Source: JBBRHH01 sp963788015 (GTDB taxonomy: Bacteria; Planctomycetota; Phycisphaerae; Tepidisphaerales; Tepidisphaeraceae). From it: 64,000 nucleotides of DNA. The notes under the pieces were generated by a model. The model made no database searches. It was not told the origin of the DNA and was given only the letters and a program-made list of their open reading frames with translations. Below are positions 7,935-19,276 of the stretch, piece after piece. How positions within the stretch are numbered: position 1 is the stretch's first letter; the number at the start of each line of letters is the position of its first letter. The stretch lies in NCBI GenBank assembly GCA_963788015.1, contig CAWBEY010000001.1, forward strand, positions 372,001 through 436,000, given 5' to 3'. The translations under genes and the position numbers were made by a program.

Positions 7935-10256
7935 TCAAATCAACGATGCATCCAGCCGATCAACAGCATTTTGCAGCCGGCGCTGCCGTCGCGGGCTCAG
8001 CGAAATCGCCCCATACCGAATCCTGTAAAACAGCCGCGTCAGCCGCCGGATCGCTTCGTACTGCCTTCGCGGGAGCAAAAGATGATCGGTGAATTCCATC
8101 GGAGTCAGATGATCCGGCCGCACAAAGCTGCGACGCTCCAGCATCGTGATCAGCCCCTCATAAAACGCCAGTTGCCTGGCCAGGCGAAGCTGCTCCTGGC
8201 GCGGCAAGTTGGTGATGCCAATGTGCGCCGCCCGGCGGCTCCAGACGGTGCGTGTAGATCGCCCGGCCAGTCTTAAACGTGAAGAAGACCAGCCCCGCGC
8301 ACACCACGATCAGCGACATGATCGCCGTCGGCCTGCCCCAGGAGATCCACTCCTCCAGCTTCTGAAATCGTCGGCGCGCCCCATGCAGCCACGCGGCCGT
8401 ATCGCCGGCAGCGCGCATCATGCGATTGTCGAGATTGTTGATCGTGTTCTGACGCGAAGTCCGGTCATACGCGATGACGCTTTCGCCCCACTTGTATTCC
8501 AGGAAGTCAAAGAAGTGGCGGGTGGATTGCCACCACGATTGCCGAGCCGAAGAGTCCGCAAGCCGGCCGCTGGTGGGGTCGAAGGTGAGCCATCCGCCGC
8601 CATCGCCCACGAAAACCTCGCACCACGCATGCGCATGCGATTGACGCACGATAAAGAAACCGCCAATCGCATTGTATTCGTCACACTTGAAACCCACGAC
8701 CAGCCGCGCGGGGATGCCGATGCTCTGACACATCAGCGTCATGGCGCTGGCAAAGTATTCGCAGTGCCCTTTTTTAACTTTGGTGAGAAACGTGAGCATG
8801 GGGTCCTGCCCGCCGTGAACCGAGGCAACCATTTCCTTATCGCTGCCAAGTTCCAGGGTGTAGGTGTAATTTTTCTGGAGGTATTGCTCGATGTGCTGGG
8901 CGATATCGCGGTTGCTCGGAAGGACAGGCTCGGCCTTGGGCCGATCGACGTTGGCTGCACCGATGATCGCCGGGTTGCGCGTGAACTTCTCGATCTGCGC
9001 GATGGTGTCGCGCATGGTCCGAAAGTCCTTCCCTTTTTCATAGTCGGGCAGAAGAACCTCGCTGGCATACGGGTTTGCCGGCACTTGGTTGGTCGACCAG
9101 ACCTCGTAATCAAGTGTCTTCTGCGTGTCGGCCTCCGAGATCCCCTGCATCGCGCCGTCCGGAAACGAGAAATGAAAACGCGGCCCATCGCGGCTCAGGC
9201 TCCGAAATGCCACCGGTCCGGCCACGGCGAAGATGGTGCGATGGCCTGTCGGCTCCAGCGTGATGCGCTGGCGGAACAGCGGGACGTCGGGATGCGGAGG
9301 GGGGTAGAGGATAGAAGGATTGTTATTGCTGTTAACCTCCGCCTCCTTCATGTGCGCCGACACGAGATGGTTCCACTTGCGATCCCCGCCCAGACCATAG
9401 TTGTTAAAGGTGAGTCCGCGCAGAAGAAGTGTCCCCCCTTCCACGCGTTTTTCATTGGTCGATTCAAAAGAATGCGGGCTGTAATTGCCTTTGGACAGCA
9501 CAACATGCGCGAGGATCGTGGTGTTCTGCTGGATGTTGAAGACGTCCTGAAAACCCACGTTTTCGCTGAAGCCGGTCATAGGATCGGCCGAGCGAAGCTG
9601 AAAATTGCCCAGCACCCCGGCCCCCGAGCCGCGCGGGAAAAAAAGAAAAGTGGCGATGGCGGTCGTGATGGCGACCGACGCGACAAACCCCGTGAATCGG
9701 CGCATCAGCGCGGAAGAAATCGCTGGTCCTGGCGCAGAGTGAACGGACTGACGTTCTCCTGCGGGATCGGAAACGCAGCGCGGGCTTTGTCCGTCTCCAC
9801 CTTGAGATGGAACAGCAGACAGCAGTAAAGCGCCACCACAAGATAAACCACCAGAACAACCGCAAAGAGCAAAGACGCAGTGTTGATCGAGCCGGCCACC
9901 ATCAGCAGAAGGCTCAGCACGATCATCTGCGCATAATCCCGGTTCGCCCGGCACTCAAACAGCTTGACCAACTGGAGCAAAACCAGGAACTGCCCAATCA
10001 GCATCAGCGGCTGACCGACGCCCCCCGCCAGCAGAATCTGCTGGCTGACAAAAAGCAGCGCGACAATCGTGATCGAGTTGGCCAGCCAGCGCGGAAGCGG
10101 AATAAAACGCCCGGATCGGATCAGCCACGCATTGAACGCAATCCCAAGCATCGCCAAAGCCCAAACCAGCGGCGCCTCGGCCGAGACGCAAAACCAGTAA
10201 TGCCCATGATGAGCACCAGATAAAGCGTAGGTCGAAATTGCCGAAGGTCGTACATG
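7935..10256 (-). CDS. Transglutaminase-like membrane protein, TgpA type (three frameshifts)
   Basis: From ATG at 10256 (MYDLRQFRPTLYLVLIMG) the N-terminal 160 residues are a run of membrane helices as in TgpA (DUF3488). A large soluble domain follows with the transglutaminase-like triad: Cys in GHCEYFASAM, His in SHAHAWCEV and Asp in LTFDPT. One more helix (AIMSLIVVCAGLVFF) and a C-terminal DUF4129-like helical tail (LARQLAFYEGL) end the protein. Shifts are needed near 10205, 9715 and 8205, each fixed by one base. It lies directly downstream of a DUF58 gene; that pairing, often also with a MoxR ATPase, is common. The cytoplasmic/periplasmic role is undefined; some homologues are peptidoglycan- or fitness-linked. 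Confidence 0.8.
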
Positions 10257-10264
10257 GTGAAAGA

Positions 10265-10310
10265 GTTGCTCGTTGCTGGTTGCTGGTTGCTGGTTACTAG
10301 TTGCTGGTTG
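10265..10310. repeat. Heptanucleotide repeat tract (TGCTGGT-type)
   Basis: Repeats of TTGCTGG with interruptions, including TTACTAG, between the tgpA-like and DUF58 genes and overlapping the end of the latter. It is the reverse complement of the heptamers at 3632-3668. Confidence 0.65.
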
Positions 10311-11518
10311 GAGCCGGGTCTTGATCGAGGGGCATGGTGTGGTGGAAATCTATCGAAGGATCAAAGGTAAACAGTTTGGCCTGCGTGGAGTTGGCGGAAA
10401 TAACCACCCAGTTGGAGCGCGCGGCGTCGAGAAGATCCGACTGAATATCGTCTGGCGTGAGGAGAATAGCCGTGGTGGCCGAGCGCACAAGATTTCGGCC
10501 GGCATCTACCAGGTCCGACGTGGCGCGGGTTGTGTTGAGCGGCAAGCACGCGAGCAGGGAAAGTATCTCGCGCGAATGCCGCTTGCCGCGGCTGGGGTTG
10601 ATGCCGATCCATGCATCCGACCACGCAAAAATACCCACGGCCAGGCCGGTGTCCAGGGCATGATTAACCAGCGACGCCGCCATCGAGATCGTGCGCTCCA
10701 CCGCCGCCTGATGGTCGGGCGTACGCTCGAGGAGAAAGGTGTCAACAAAGATGAAGAGTCGTGGCGGAGCAACCTGCGTCATCTCGTTGGACACAAGCTG
10801 CCCCGTGCGGGCGCTGCGCCGCCAGTTGATAAAACGGGGACTCTCCCCCGAACGGTATTCTTTAACGCCATAAAACTCATCATGGCCGCCGCGCTCGGCG
10901 CATCCGCGACCCGGCCTGCTCAGCCGAAAGACACCGGCGGAGCAGTTGTGCATCCACTTTCCCAACGGCTGGGTAAATCAGCAAGCTGTCCTCGGCCCGG
11001 CGGGTCACGGCCCGTTTGATAAAGCCAAACGGAAAGCTCGTGCTGAGCTGATATTGGCCAAGCCGTTGAAGCCCGCGACGGGCGGGAAGGACTTCCGAAG
11101 GAACATGAGCGGTCATTCCCGCCGCGCAGTGAAGCAGATAAGCCTGAGGCTGTCGGGAAAACGCGGCCGAAGATTCCATCTCCGAAAGACAAACCGAAAA
11201 GCTCGGCCAAAACCGGTTCTTGTTATGAAACTGGTATTCAACGCAAACCCGCTGAGCGACAGTCCCGTGTTCAGGAAGCACACGCGTAACAGCCAGGCGT
11301 CGAAGCACGGTCCGACTGATCGTGCCGCTCACCAGCAACACGCCAATCATCAGTCCAAAAACCGCAAACAGCAGATTCGCCTGACTGTTAATGGCCGCGA
11401 GGCCCATGAACAGCATCATTGAGGCATAGACGATCCCATTGAGCGAGAAATCCAGCGACGGCTTTTTACGAACAGAGAGTGTGGCCGAACGAGAGGTGGA
11501 GGAGAGGAAAAACATCAC
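10297..11518 (-). CDS. DUF58 family protein (one frameshift)
   Basis: The N-terminus has two adjacent membrane helices (LNGIVYASMMLFMGLAAI and LLFAVFGLMIGVLLVSG), then a beta-rich region and, after a shift at about 10910, the DUF58 signature EFYGVKEYRSGESPRFINW followed by RRSARTGQLVSNE, and a von Willebrand A-like C-terminus with RLFIFVDTF. DUF58 proteins are usually operonic with MoxR ATPases and transglutaminases; here the TgpA-like gene follows about 40 bp downstream. No MoxR gene is next to it. Function in the family is poorly defined. Confidence 0.8.
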
Positions 11519-11588
11519 GCGGATTTCGAGAAAATCAAGTCAGTGAATTGTAGCACGCGCGCAGAGAAGCGGCGACTTCGTCGGCAGG

Positions 11589-12788
11589 CTATTCGTGCCC
11601 ACCCTTGAGCTGAACAGGCTGGGCATTGGTCTTGATGCGGAAGAGGTGGTAAGGCTGTTTCCGCAAATCTTTGCCGTCGTGGTATTGCGGCTGGCGATTG
11701 AGCTGGTTGGCGGTGACGTACAGATAGCCGTCGGCGGCAATGGACATGGTGTCAGGCCACAGCAGACGCGAATCCTGAACAACAGTTTCCCAGGTGCCAG
11801 TCGCGCTGCGGCGGTGGATGGCCTGATGTTCATAGTCCGTGGCATAGATTCGATTTTGAGCATCGGATTCCAGTCCATCCGAAGCGGCTTTAACGCCCTC
11901 GTCGCGAACGGTGGCCGCGACTTGATCGGCCGGCATCTGTTCGTTGGCCAGCGCGTCGGTGCTGACGCTGTAGAGGTGATGGCTGACCAGCGGACAATAA
12001 AACAAACGGGAGCCATCCGCGCTGATTGCAATCCCGTCGGAGCCCATCTTGAGAGGCTTGGGGTCCATGTTGGGCATCCGTTCCATCAATGGCTGGCCCT
12101 CGACAACCGGCGTCATCCCCGGTTCGGATTTGGTGGACGGATGATCGTGAAGCTTGCGCCACGAATGGCCAGTCGCAAGATCGACGACGATGATCCCGTT
12201 GGGGCCATTGCTGGAGGAGTCGGTGATGTACGCCATGCCCTGCGCCGCGACGCAGGTCAAAGCGAACATCGTTGACATAGCTGGTGGGAAGGGCAACGTC
12301 GGAAGGAAAGATGATGGTCTTGACGACCTTGTTGGTCTTGAGGTCGATCGCCATCATCTTGCGCCGCCCGAGACGACCGGTGTCATGCTGATGCTGCCGG
12401 TGTCCAGCGCCCAAAGACGGTTAGCCGGATCAACAATCACGCTTTGAACCGCGACGAGGGATTTGGACGAATCGGAGGGATTGAGCTGGTTGGTCTGTTC
12501 GTCGGGGTAAGCGACGGGTTGGCCGTTTTTCAACTCGGCAACGGTGAACTGCACCTTGTCGCCCCAACGCGGGTAGTTGACAAAAATTCGGCCTTCGCGG
12601 GAGACCGTGACGCCGGTGGGCATGGGGCCGTAGAAGTCGGCGACATTCTCAAGCTGGCCGACGGATTTAGCATGGGGTGGGGTATCCGTGGATGAGCCCG
12701 AATTGCTCATGCTTTGGGTGCGGGGCTGTGTGCAGCCAAAACAAAGGACCGCCAGGATCGTACTGGCGGAGAATGAAAAGAATCGCAT
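11589..12788 (-). CDS. Yellow/major royal jelly-type beta-propeller lipoprotein (two frameshifts)
   Basis: ATG at 12788 follows AAGGAG. The signal MRFFSFSASTILAVLCFGC ends in a lipobox-like Cys, so the mature protein is probably a lipoprotein. The propeller shows repeated strand patterns: DFYGPMPTGVTVSREGRIFV, SVIVDPANRLWALDTG, MMAIDLKTNKVVKTI, MAYITDSSSNGPNGIIVVDL, SDGIAISADGSRLFYCPL and DGLESDAQNRIYATDYEH. This is the MRJP/yellow family. One-base shifts occur near 12355 and 12262. Bacterial members have no firm function; binding of a small molecule or a lactonase-like role is possible. Confidence 0.75.
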
Positions 12789-12903
12789 TCGCTGGCTCCT
12801 TGTGAAGACCTGGGTTTCCGCCCGCAATCTCCGGGCCAGATTTCGAGCGTATAGTGAGCCCCGCGGCGGCGGGGTACAATCTAACCGTCGATAAGGAAAC
12901 ATC

Positions 12904-13308
12904 ATGACCACTGAGAAGACCAATGCCTTCCCTGATTCACAGCGCGATGAGTGGCTTGCGCACGTACAGCATCTCATGGACCAACTCGAAGTCTGGTCGA
13001 CTTCTATCGGATGGTCGCACGATCGAAGCGAAAAGGTGATCAACGAACAGCTTCTGGGCACATACAGTGCGCCCACCCTGCGTATTCGCACCCCCGCTGG
13101 CGAGGTTCGGGCCGATCCAATTGCCCGCAGCATCATCGGAGCCGACGGCAGAGTGGATTTGGAGGCATGGCCCTCGCTAAATAGGGTCAAGCTCGTTCGC
13201 CGCGACGGCCAATGGACGATCATTACTGACTCGAATGTTCCAGTCAGGAAGCCATGGGCACAGGACACGTTTGTTGAGCTTGTCAACGACTTGGTGTCGA
13301 CGTCATGA
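12904..13308 (+). CDS. Hypothetical protein, first gene of HEPN operon 1
   Basis: A 134-residue soluble protein starting MTTEKTNAFPDSQRDEWLAH. The N-terminal half is helical (HVQHLMDQLEVWSTSIGW) and the second half alternates strands (TLRIRTPAGEVRADPI, LVRRDGQWTIITDS). I do not recognise the family. Its TGA overlaps the ATG of the next gene (ATGA at 13305-13308), implying translational coupling. By context it could be the antitoxin or regulator of the HEPN protein downstream, but no DNA-binding motif is obvious. Confidence 0.7.
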   Translation: MTTEKTNAFPDSQRDEWLAHVQHLMDQLEVWSTSIGWSHDRSEKVINEQLLGTYSAPTLRIRTPAGEVRADPIARSIIGADGRVDLEAWPSLNRVKLVRRDGQWTIITDSNVPVRKPWAQDTFVELVNDLVSTS

Positions 13309-13760
13309 AGCGTGATGAAGCGTTTGCCAACCTGAGGGGAGTACAGGATGAGTTGGAGGGAGCGCTTTTCGGTTTCTCGCGCGCTTGTGGAGGCGGCGGT
13401 TGACAGCGCCCCCATCGGCAGGAACCAATATCCGCTTCGCCCCGCGCACATTCAGCGATGCGCCGGCAACTTGGGAATTACATATGTATTGCGCCTGTTC
13501 GCTGAATTTGAAGCCGCGCTTCGGGATTACTGGTCTGCTGTAAGCCCCGGTTTAAGACGCAGGCAGGCACGTGTGCAAGTTCTCATGAATCGAATCGGCA
13601 GCCGCTGCTACATTTTTACAGATGTCCTTGATGCGGCTCACGAGGTCGCGCATATCGCAACGAGGTTGTGCATCAGCGGGAATTGGCGGGAACGCTCTCA
13701 TTCAACGACTGTAAATCGCGGCTCGGCAAGTTTCTCAGTTATCTTCCACGGCACTGGTAG
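13305..13760 (+). CDS. HEPN-domain protein (two frameshifts)
   Basis: Starts MKRDEAFANLRGVQDELEGALFG at the ATGA overlap. After a shift near 13383 it continues VEAAVDSAPIGRNQYPLRPA, ITYVLRLFAEFEAALRDYW and, after a one-base loss near 13653, YRNEVVHQRELAGTLSF with DCKSRLGKFLSYLPRHW and a stop at 13758. RNEVVH is the R-x4-H RNase motif of HEPN domains, late in a helical protein of about 150 residues, as in RiboL-PSP/Abi-type HEPN toxins. It probably acts as a ribonuclease in a toxin-antitoxin or abortive-infection role. Without the frame corrections the motif is invisible. Confidence 0.65.
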
Positions 13761-13799
13761 TCTTTCCAAAATTGGATGAACCGTATTTGAAGGATGGCC

Positions 13800-14601
13800 A
13801 TGAAAATCGTTCGTTTTCTCTCGTCCAATCGCGTTCAACTCGGCGTTCAAATCGACGAGCGTGTCGCGCTGCGCATCGACGGCGCCCTTCTTTCCGCATT
13901 TCGAGTAACTGACGAGCGGCTGACCATGGACAAGCTGCTCGCGCCGATCGTGCCAACTGATATCCTGTGCATTGGCTTGAACTACCGCGAGCACGCGCTC
14001 GAGAGCGGATCGAGCATCCCTGAAAACCCCATGCTGTTCATCAAGGCCTCCAACACGCTCAATAACCCCCTCGATCCGATCATGATCCCGCGCCGCAGCA
14101 CGCAGATCGACTACGAGGGGGAACTGGCGGTGGTCATCGGCCGTGATGCGCGCCGATGTGCCGCGCAAACTGGCGCTGGATTATGTTTTTGGCTACACGA
14201 TTGCCAACGACGTCTCGGCGCGCGACTGGCAGCGGGAAAAGTCGCTGGGGGGCGGCCAGTTTGCACGCGGAAAATCGTTCGACGGCTTTTGCCCGCTCGG
14301 GCCGTGCATCGTGACCGCAGATGAAATTCCCGATCCAAACGCGCTGCACCTTCAAACGCTCGTGAATGGTCAGGTGATGCAGGACCACACGACCGGCGAC
14401 ATGATCTTCGACGTGCCGGCGCTGATCGAAAGCTTGAGCAGCACCATGACGCTCCGAGCCGGTTCAATCATCCTGACCGGAACGCCGCAAGGCGTGGGCT
14501 TTGCCCGAACCCCGCCGGTCTGGCTTCGGCCGGGAGATCTCTGCATCGTCGAGATCGAGAAGATCGGACGCCTCGAGAATCCAGTGGGGCAGGAAGCCTG
14601 A
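13800..14601 (+). CDS. Fumarylacetoacetate hydrolase (FAH) family enzyme (one frameshift)
   Basis: I chose ATG at 13800 because a GAAGGA site lies six bases upstream; an in-frame ATG at 13794 is the alternative. Features of the FAH fold: ILCIGLNYREHALESG, FIKASNTLNNPLDPI, the metal-ligand segment DYEGELAVVIGR, then after a shift near 14147 FGYTIANDVSARDWQ, FDGFCPLGPCIV and the closing GSIILTGTPQGVGF. Members hydrolyse or decarboxylate 2-keto acids and acylpyruvates with a divalent metal. The exact substrate cannot be told from sequence. It begins 39 bp after HEPN operon 1, same strand. Confidence 0.85.
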
Positions 14602-14744
14602 CCGTGCGCGGGGCCGGGTAGAAAATATTTTAAAATTCCTTTCAACGAAATCCGTTCCTTCATCTTTGCTTCAGGTTCACCCAGTCACAATCTCCCTCGT
14701 TGATCGTTTTGTTTGAAGTAGCGGTCGAGCGAAAGGAGACCTGT

Positions 14745-16833
14745 ATGTGCGTCAGATCACGGGGATGGGAAGTTTCGAGGCGTCGTGGGTTGTCGTTGGC
14801 AATTGAGCAACTGGAGGAACGCCGGCTGATGTCGGCCGAGGTGAGAGCCATCGATGGCACCGGGAACAACCCGTTGCATTCGACCTGGGGCAGTGCTGGG
14901 GTTGACCTGCTGCGGGTGAGCCAGCCGGGTTACGGCGACGGGATTTCATCGCCCGCGGGCGCAAATCGGCCAAGCGCCCGCCTCATCAGCAACACCCTCA
15001 GCACACAGACGGCAGATCTCACCAACGGCCGGCACTTGTCGGACTTTGTGTACCTGTTCGGGCAGTTCATCGATCACGACATCGACCTGACTCCCGGCGG
15101 CAGCACCGAGCCGTTGAACGTGGCCGTGCCGACCGGCGATGCGTACTTCGATCCCAACTCGACGGGCACGCAAAGCATCGGATTCACGCGCTCGGTCTAC
15201 GATCCCACGACGGGTACCAGCACGCAGAATCCACGCCAGCAGCCGAATGTCATTACGTCCTTTCTGGACGGTTCGATGGTCTACGGATCGGATTCGGTGC
15301 GGGCGGCGGCATTGCGGACATTCGTGGGCGGGCGCATGAAAACCAGCGCCGGCGACTTGCTGCCGTTGAACACGCTGGGGCTGGCCAATGCCAATGACGC
15401 CCACATTGTCGCCGACAACAAGCTGTTTCTGGCGGGCGACGTGCGGGCCAACGAGAACATTGAATTGACGGCCATCCAGACCCTGTTCGTGCGCGAGCAC
15501 AACCTGCAGGCCGCCAGAATCGCGGCCGAGCATCCGGGCCTCACTGACGAGCAGATCTACCAGCAGGCGCGCGCGATTGTCGGCGCGGAAATTCAATCGA
15601 TCACTTACAACGAGTTTCTGCCCGCCCTGCTCGGCAAGCCGCTGAAGCCGTACGCGGGCTACAACCCAAATGTAAATCCCGGCGTAACGACGGAATTTTC
15701 GACGGCGGCATACCGGTTTGGCCACAGCATGCTCGACGGCGGCATCAGCCGTCTGGACAACCAGGGCAATGTGATTCCCGAGGGCAACCTTCAACTCCAG
15801 CAGGCGTTTTTTAATCCAACGCTGCTGGACACCACGCTGCCCAACCACGAAGGCGACATCGGGCCAATCCTCAAAGGCGCCGCATCGGGCGATGCGCAGG
15901 AGATCGATCTGAAGATCGTGGACGATGTCCGCAATTTCCTTTTCGGCCCTCCAGGAGCGGGCGGTTTCGATTTAGCGTCGCTGAATATCCAGCGCGGGCG
16001 GGATCACGGTCTGGCCGATTACAACAGCACGCGCGTTGCCTTCGGACTGCCGGCCGTCACTTCGTTCTCGCAGATTACCTCCGACCCGGTCCTGCAGCAG
16101 AAACTGGCGACGCTCTACGGCGACGTCAACAACGTCGACCTGTGGGTGGGCGGACTGGCGGAAGATCACGCGCCGGTTCAAGTGTCGGCCCGCTTTTCGG
16201 CAAGATCATCGCCGATCAGTTCCAGCGCCTGCGCGACGGTGACCGCTTCTTCTTCGAGCGGCAATTCTCCGGCCAGCAGCTCAACGATCTGGAACATACA
16301 CGCCTATCCGACATCATCCGGCGCAACTCGTCCACGACCAACGTGCAGGACAACGTCTTCATTTACCAGACCTCGATCAGCGGCCGGGTGGTTGAAGACG
16401 CCAATCACAACGGCGCGGTGGAGCAGCGGGACCCAGGGATTGGCGGGTGGCAGGTGCAGCTTCAGGACACCAGCGGCAATACGCTGGCCACGACAACCAC
16501 CAATGCGGTGGGTGAGTTCAACTTCAAGGACCTTGACCTTGGAACCTATCGCATCCGTGAAGTCGCTCAGGCCGGCTGGACGCAGGTAACCACTGCCCCG
16601 GCGGACGTTCAGTTAACCCGTTCGATGGACGTCATGGGCGTGAGCTTCGCCAACGTCAGGCCCGGCCCGGTTGGCGGCGGCGGACAATGGAACCCCGCCC
16701 CCCGCCGCCACAGCAACAACCGCCGATGAATGGTCAAGCGCCAGTGCGGCAAGCGCCCCCGCCCCAGGGGCCAATGGCCTCGCCGCTGCAGGGCGGTTTT
16801 GACTTTGGCAACAAGAACGCCCTTTGGTCTTGA
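14745..16833 (+). CDS. Secreted animal-type haem peroxidase with SdrD-B-like domain (two frameshifts)
   Basis: ATG at 14745 follows AAGGAG. The N-terminus carries LSLAIEQLEERRLMSA, a planctomycete secretion/anchoring-type motif. The haem peroxidase domain shows the distal-His segment LFGQFIDHDIDLTPGG, VREHNLQAAR with the catalytic Arg, the proximal-His segment AAYRFGHSMLDGG, and LNIQRGRDHGLADYN. After a shift near 16190 it continues to RFFFERQFSGQQLNDLE and an SdrD-B-like beta domain (GRVVEDANHNGAVEQRDPG, GTYRIREVAQ). A last shift near 16686 leads to a Pro/Gln-rich tail ending GGFDFGNKNALWS. It probably acts outside the cytoplasm; substrates are unknown. Confidence 0.85.
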
Positions 16834-17024
16834 TCGATGAACGAAACAACGAATCGCGGCGGGTTTGTGCGGGATCTGAGGGCTTTCATGATCCTGCACA
16901 ATCCGCCGCTTGGGCAACTGCACTGTCCCCCATTCTTTGTACCGTGCTTATGAGCATCAGCGTGCTGGGTACTTCAACGGTCTGCGAAGGACACACAAGC
17001 GCCTGCACCTTATCGAATCACGTT

Positions 17025-18781
17025 CTACACCCTGAAGATCGCCCCCATGCGCTTGCCGAGAAATGCGTTGGCGGACAGCACTGTCAGCGTCAGCAGCGCC
17101 ATTGCCCACACGCCCAGGGCGCTGGCGATGTAGGGTCCGTCGCCGAGTCGCTGGAACAGTTCATAGATTGCCTTGGTGATAGGCCAGTAGCTTTGCTTCT
17201 GCGCGAGAATCAGCGAGTCGCTGACTTCCAGCATGGCGAACGCAAACGCCAGCAGTGCCCCGGCGATGAGGTTGGCGGCGATTAACGGGACCGTAATTCG
17301 GCGCAGCGTCAGCCAACCGGATGCTCCCATGTTTCTGGCCGCCAGCTCCAGGTCGGCCGGCGTTTGCTCTAATCCAGCCACGGCGCTGCGCACGACGTAG
17401 GGCAGGCGTCGCATCGCATAGGCGATGATCAGGAGGGCCGCCGGGTTTTCCTGCACGTCCACCAGATTGCGGAGCCAGCGCACGTCTTTGAACCATCCCT
17501 GCATCTGCAGGCTGATCGCAAGATATCCGAAGGCCAGCACCAGCCCAGGCACGGCCAGCGGCAGCATGACGATGCTGTCGATCAGCCCCTTTCCCGGCAG
17601 CTTTGATCGCACGATCAGCCAGGCGATCATCAGGCCCAATCCAACGTCAATCACCATGCTTACGCCGGCGAAGATCACGCTATTGCGCACCGATGGCATG
17701 GTCAGATCGTGTGTGAGGGCCGTGGCGTAATGATGCGACGTGAACACGCGCGGCAGCACCGACTGATACCAGGATCCGACGCCGGATACGCTCGTGAGGA
17801 TCACGCCAATGTGCGGCAGCAGCGCCAGCGCGATGACCAGGAGGAACGGCGCCAGCGCCAGCACCGCCTTTTGCCCGAGAGCTTTTGTGATGTGGACTGG
17901 ACGGAGGCCTTGGAGATGGCCGCGTCCTGCCGGCGGCCAAGCGCGATCTTGCCGACAATGTACAGCATCGCGCTGACCAGCAGCATCACCACCACCAGCG
18001 CATACGGCAGCGGTGATCCTTGCACCTGCGACAGCCGCTCAAACACCTGCACTGGCGTGGCATCGTAGAAGTCGAACATCAGCGGCGTGCCCAGTTCCGT
18101 GAAGCTCCAGATCAGCACGATGGTGCCGCCCGCGAACAACCCCGTCCGCATCAGCGGCAGCGTGATCCGCCGGAAGATCGTCCAGCGCGACGCTCCCAGA
18201 TTAGCGGCGGCCTGCTCCATGGCCGGGTCGAGATTGGCCAGGGCTGCGCTGACGTTGAGGAAGATGATGGGATAGAGGCTGAGAGATTCGACAAGCACCA
18301 CGGCGGCGAGTCGCGCTGAGCCAAACCAATCAACCGGGGTGTTGGCCCCAATCAGCCCCAAGTCGCGGGCCAGAGCCGTCAGCACACCGAATCGGCCAAT
18401 GACTTGCCGCATCCCAATCGCCCCCACAAACGGCGGCAGGATCAGCGGCACCAGCAGCAGGCCATTGACCAGCGCCTTGCCGCGAAAATCAAACCGCGTT
18501 GCGATCAGCGCCAGCGGCACGCTGATGAGCGTGCAGAGCAGCGTGACGCAGACGGCGATGGTGGTGCTGTTGATCAGGCCGGCGCGCAGCACCGGATCGA
18601 GAAAGATGTCCCGAAAGTACGCGAGCGTAAAGCCGGCGGAGCCGTCGCCGGGAATGCCGAAGAATGCAACCTTCAACACGCGCGCAATTGGCCAGAGGAG
18701 GAAGAGGCCAAATAAGAGGAGGAGGGCGAGGAGGGCGAGATAGCTTCGGAGGCTTTTCGACGAGCGATGAGTGCGCACCAT
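17025..18781 (-). CDS. ABC transporter permease, fused two-module iron(III)-type (one frameshift)
   Basis: Two six-helix permease modules lie in one polypeptide, as in FbpB-type permeases. Each has an EAA loop: EQAAANLGASRWTIFRRIT in module 1 and ELAARNMGASGWLTLRRIT in module 2. A single shift near 17862 separates them. Start choice: ATG at 18781 (MVRTHRSSKSLRSYL); a TTG at 18826 overlaps the end of the DUF559 gene and is less likely. The ATPase and binding protein lie upstream on the same strand, with the DUF559 cassette in between. It moves substrate, probably ferric iron or a similar solute, across the inner membrane. Confidence 0.85.
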
Positions 18782-18822
18782 CTGGCGGGGTGAAGTCGGA
18801 TGAACTTGCGCAGAAATCTCAG

Positions 18823-19269
18823 TCAACGCATCCGCCCTTCCGGTTCTGCTCTTACCCCCTCTCCCGGTACGCCGGGAGAGGGTTGGGGTGAGGGCATCCG
18901 TCGCTCCAGTTCAAGATAGATGGCATCTTGAACTGCTAGCGTGTGCATCAATACCTCGTCGTCTGAAAACCGAATCACTCTAACGCCAAGCTCGGCCAGT
19001 TTCCGCGTTCGCTCCTGGTCAGCCAAGATTGCCTCGGCGTCAAGGTGCTGGCCACCATCCAATTCCACGGCCAGTCTGACCTGCGGGCAATAGAAGTCCA
19101 GAATGAAGCCCCCAATGGGATGCTGCCGCCGAAATTTGAAATTGGCCAACTGGCGGTCGCGGAGTAAGTTCCACATTTTTCGTTCAGCGTCGGTGGGTTC
19201 GCTTCGCATTCGTCTTGCGAACTGTTTTAGCTTTGAGTTGTGGTTGCGCAGGGGTTGCATAGCTCTCAT
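18823..19269 (-). CDS. DUF559 family endonuclease-like protein
   Basis: The core is QFARRMRSEPTDAERKMW, LANFKFRRQHPIGGFILDFY, VRLAVELDGGQHLDAEA and GVRVIRFSDDEVLMHTLA, which is the DUF559 domain of the Vsr/PD-(D/E)XK nuclease superfamily with the expected Asp, Glu and Asp/His residues. ATG at 19269 is preferred; an upstream GTG at 19284 lies inside a palindromic repeat. The last 20 residues (PSPQPSPGVPGEG) are translated from the other repeat copy. The gene is inserted between the binding-protein and permease genes of an ABC operon. Family function is unproven; mobility or repair roles are guessed. Confidence 0.85.
   Translation of the reverse strand: MRAMQPLRNHNSKLKQFARRMRSEPTDAERKMWNLLRDRQLANFKFRRQHPIGGFILDFYCPQVRLAVELDGGQHLDAEAILADQERTRKLAELGVRVIRFSDDEVLMHTLAVQDAIYLELERRMPSPQPSPGVPGEGVRAEPEGRMR
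18855..18895 (+). repeat. Palindromic repeat family, copy B
   Basis: Hairpin arms CCCTCTCCCGG and CCGGGAGAGGG around a TACG loop, then TTGGGGTGAGGGC. It overlaps the 3' end of the DUF559 reading frame. Confidence 0.9.
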
Positions 19270-19276
19270 ACGTTTT

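Noticed and set aside
8209..9828. Long plus-strand open frame (539 codons)
   Set aside because: It is antisense to the TgpA-like gene, which shows catalytic residues and family patterns; the plus frame has none.
14946..15848. Minus-strand open frame of 300 codons
   Set aside because: Antisense to the haem peroxidase domain; GC-rich sequence leaves such frames open.
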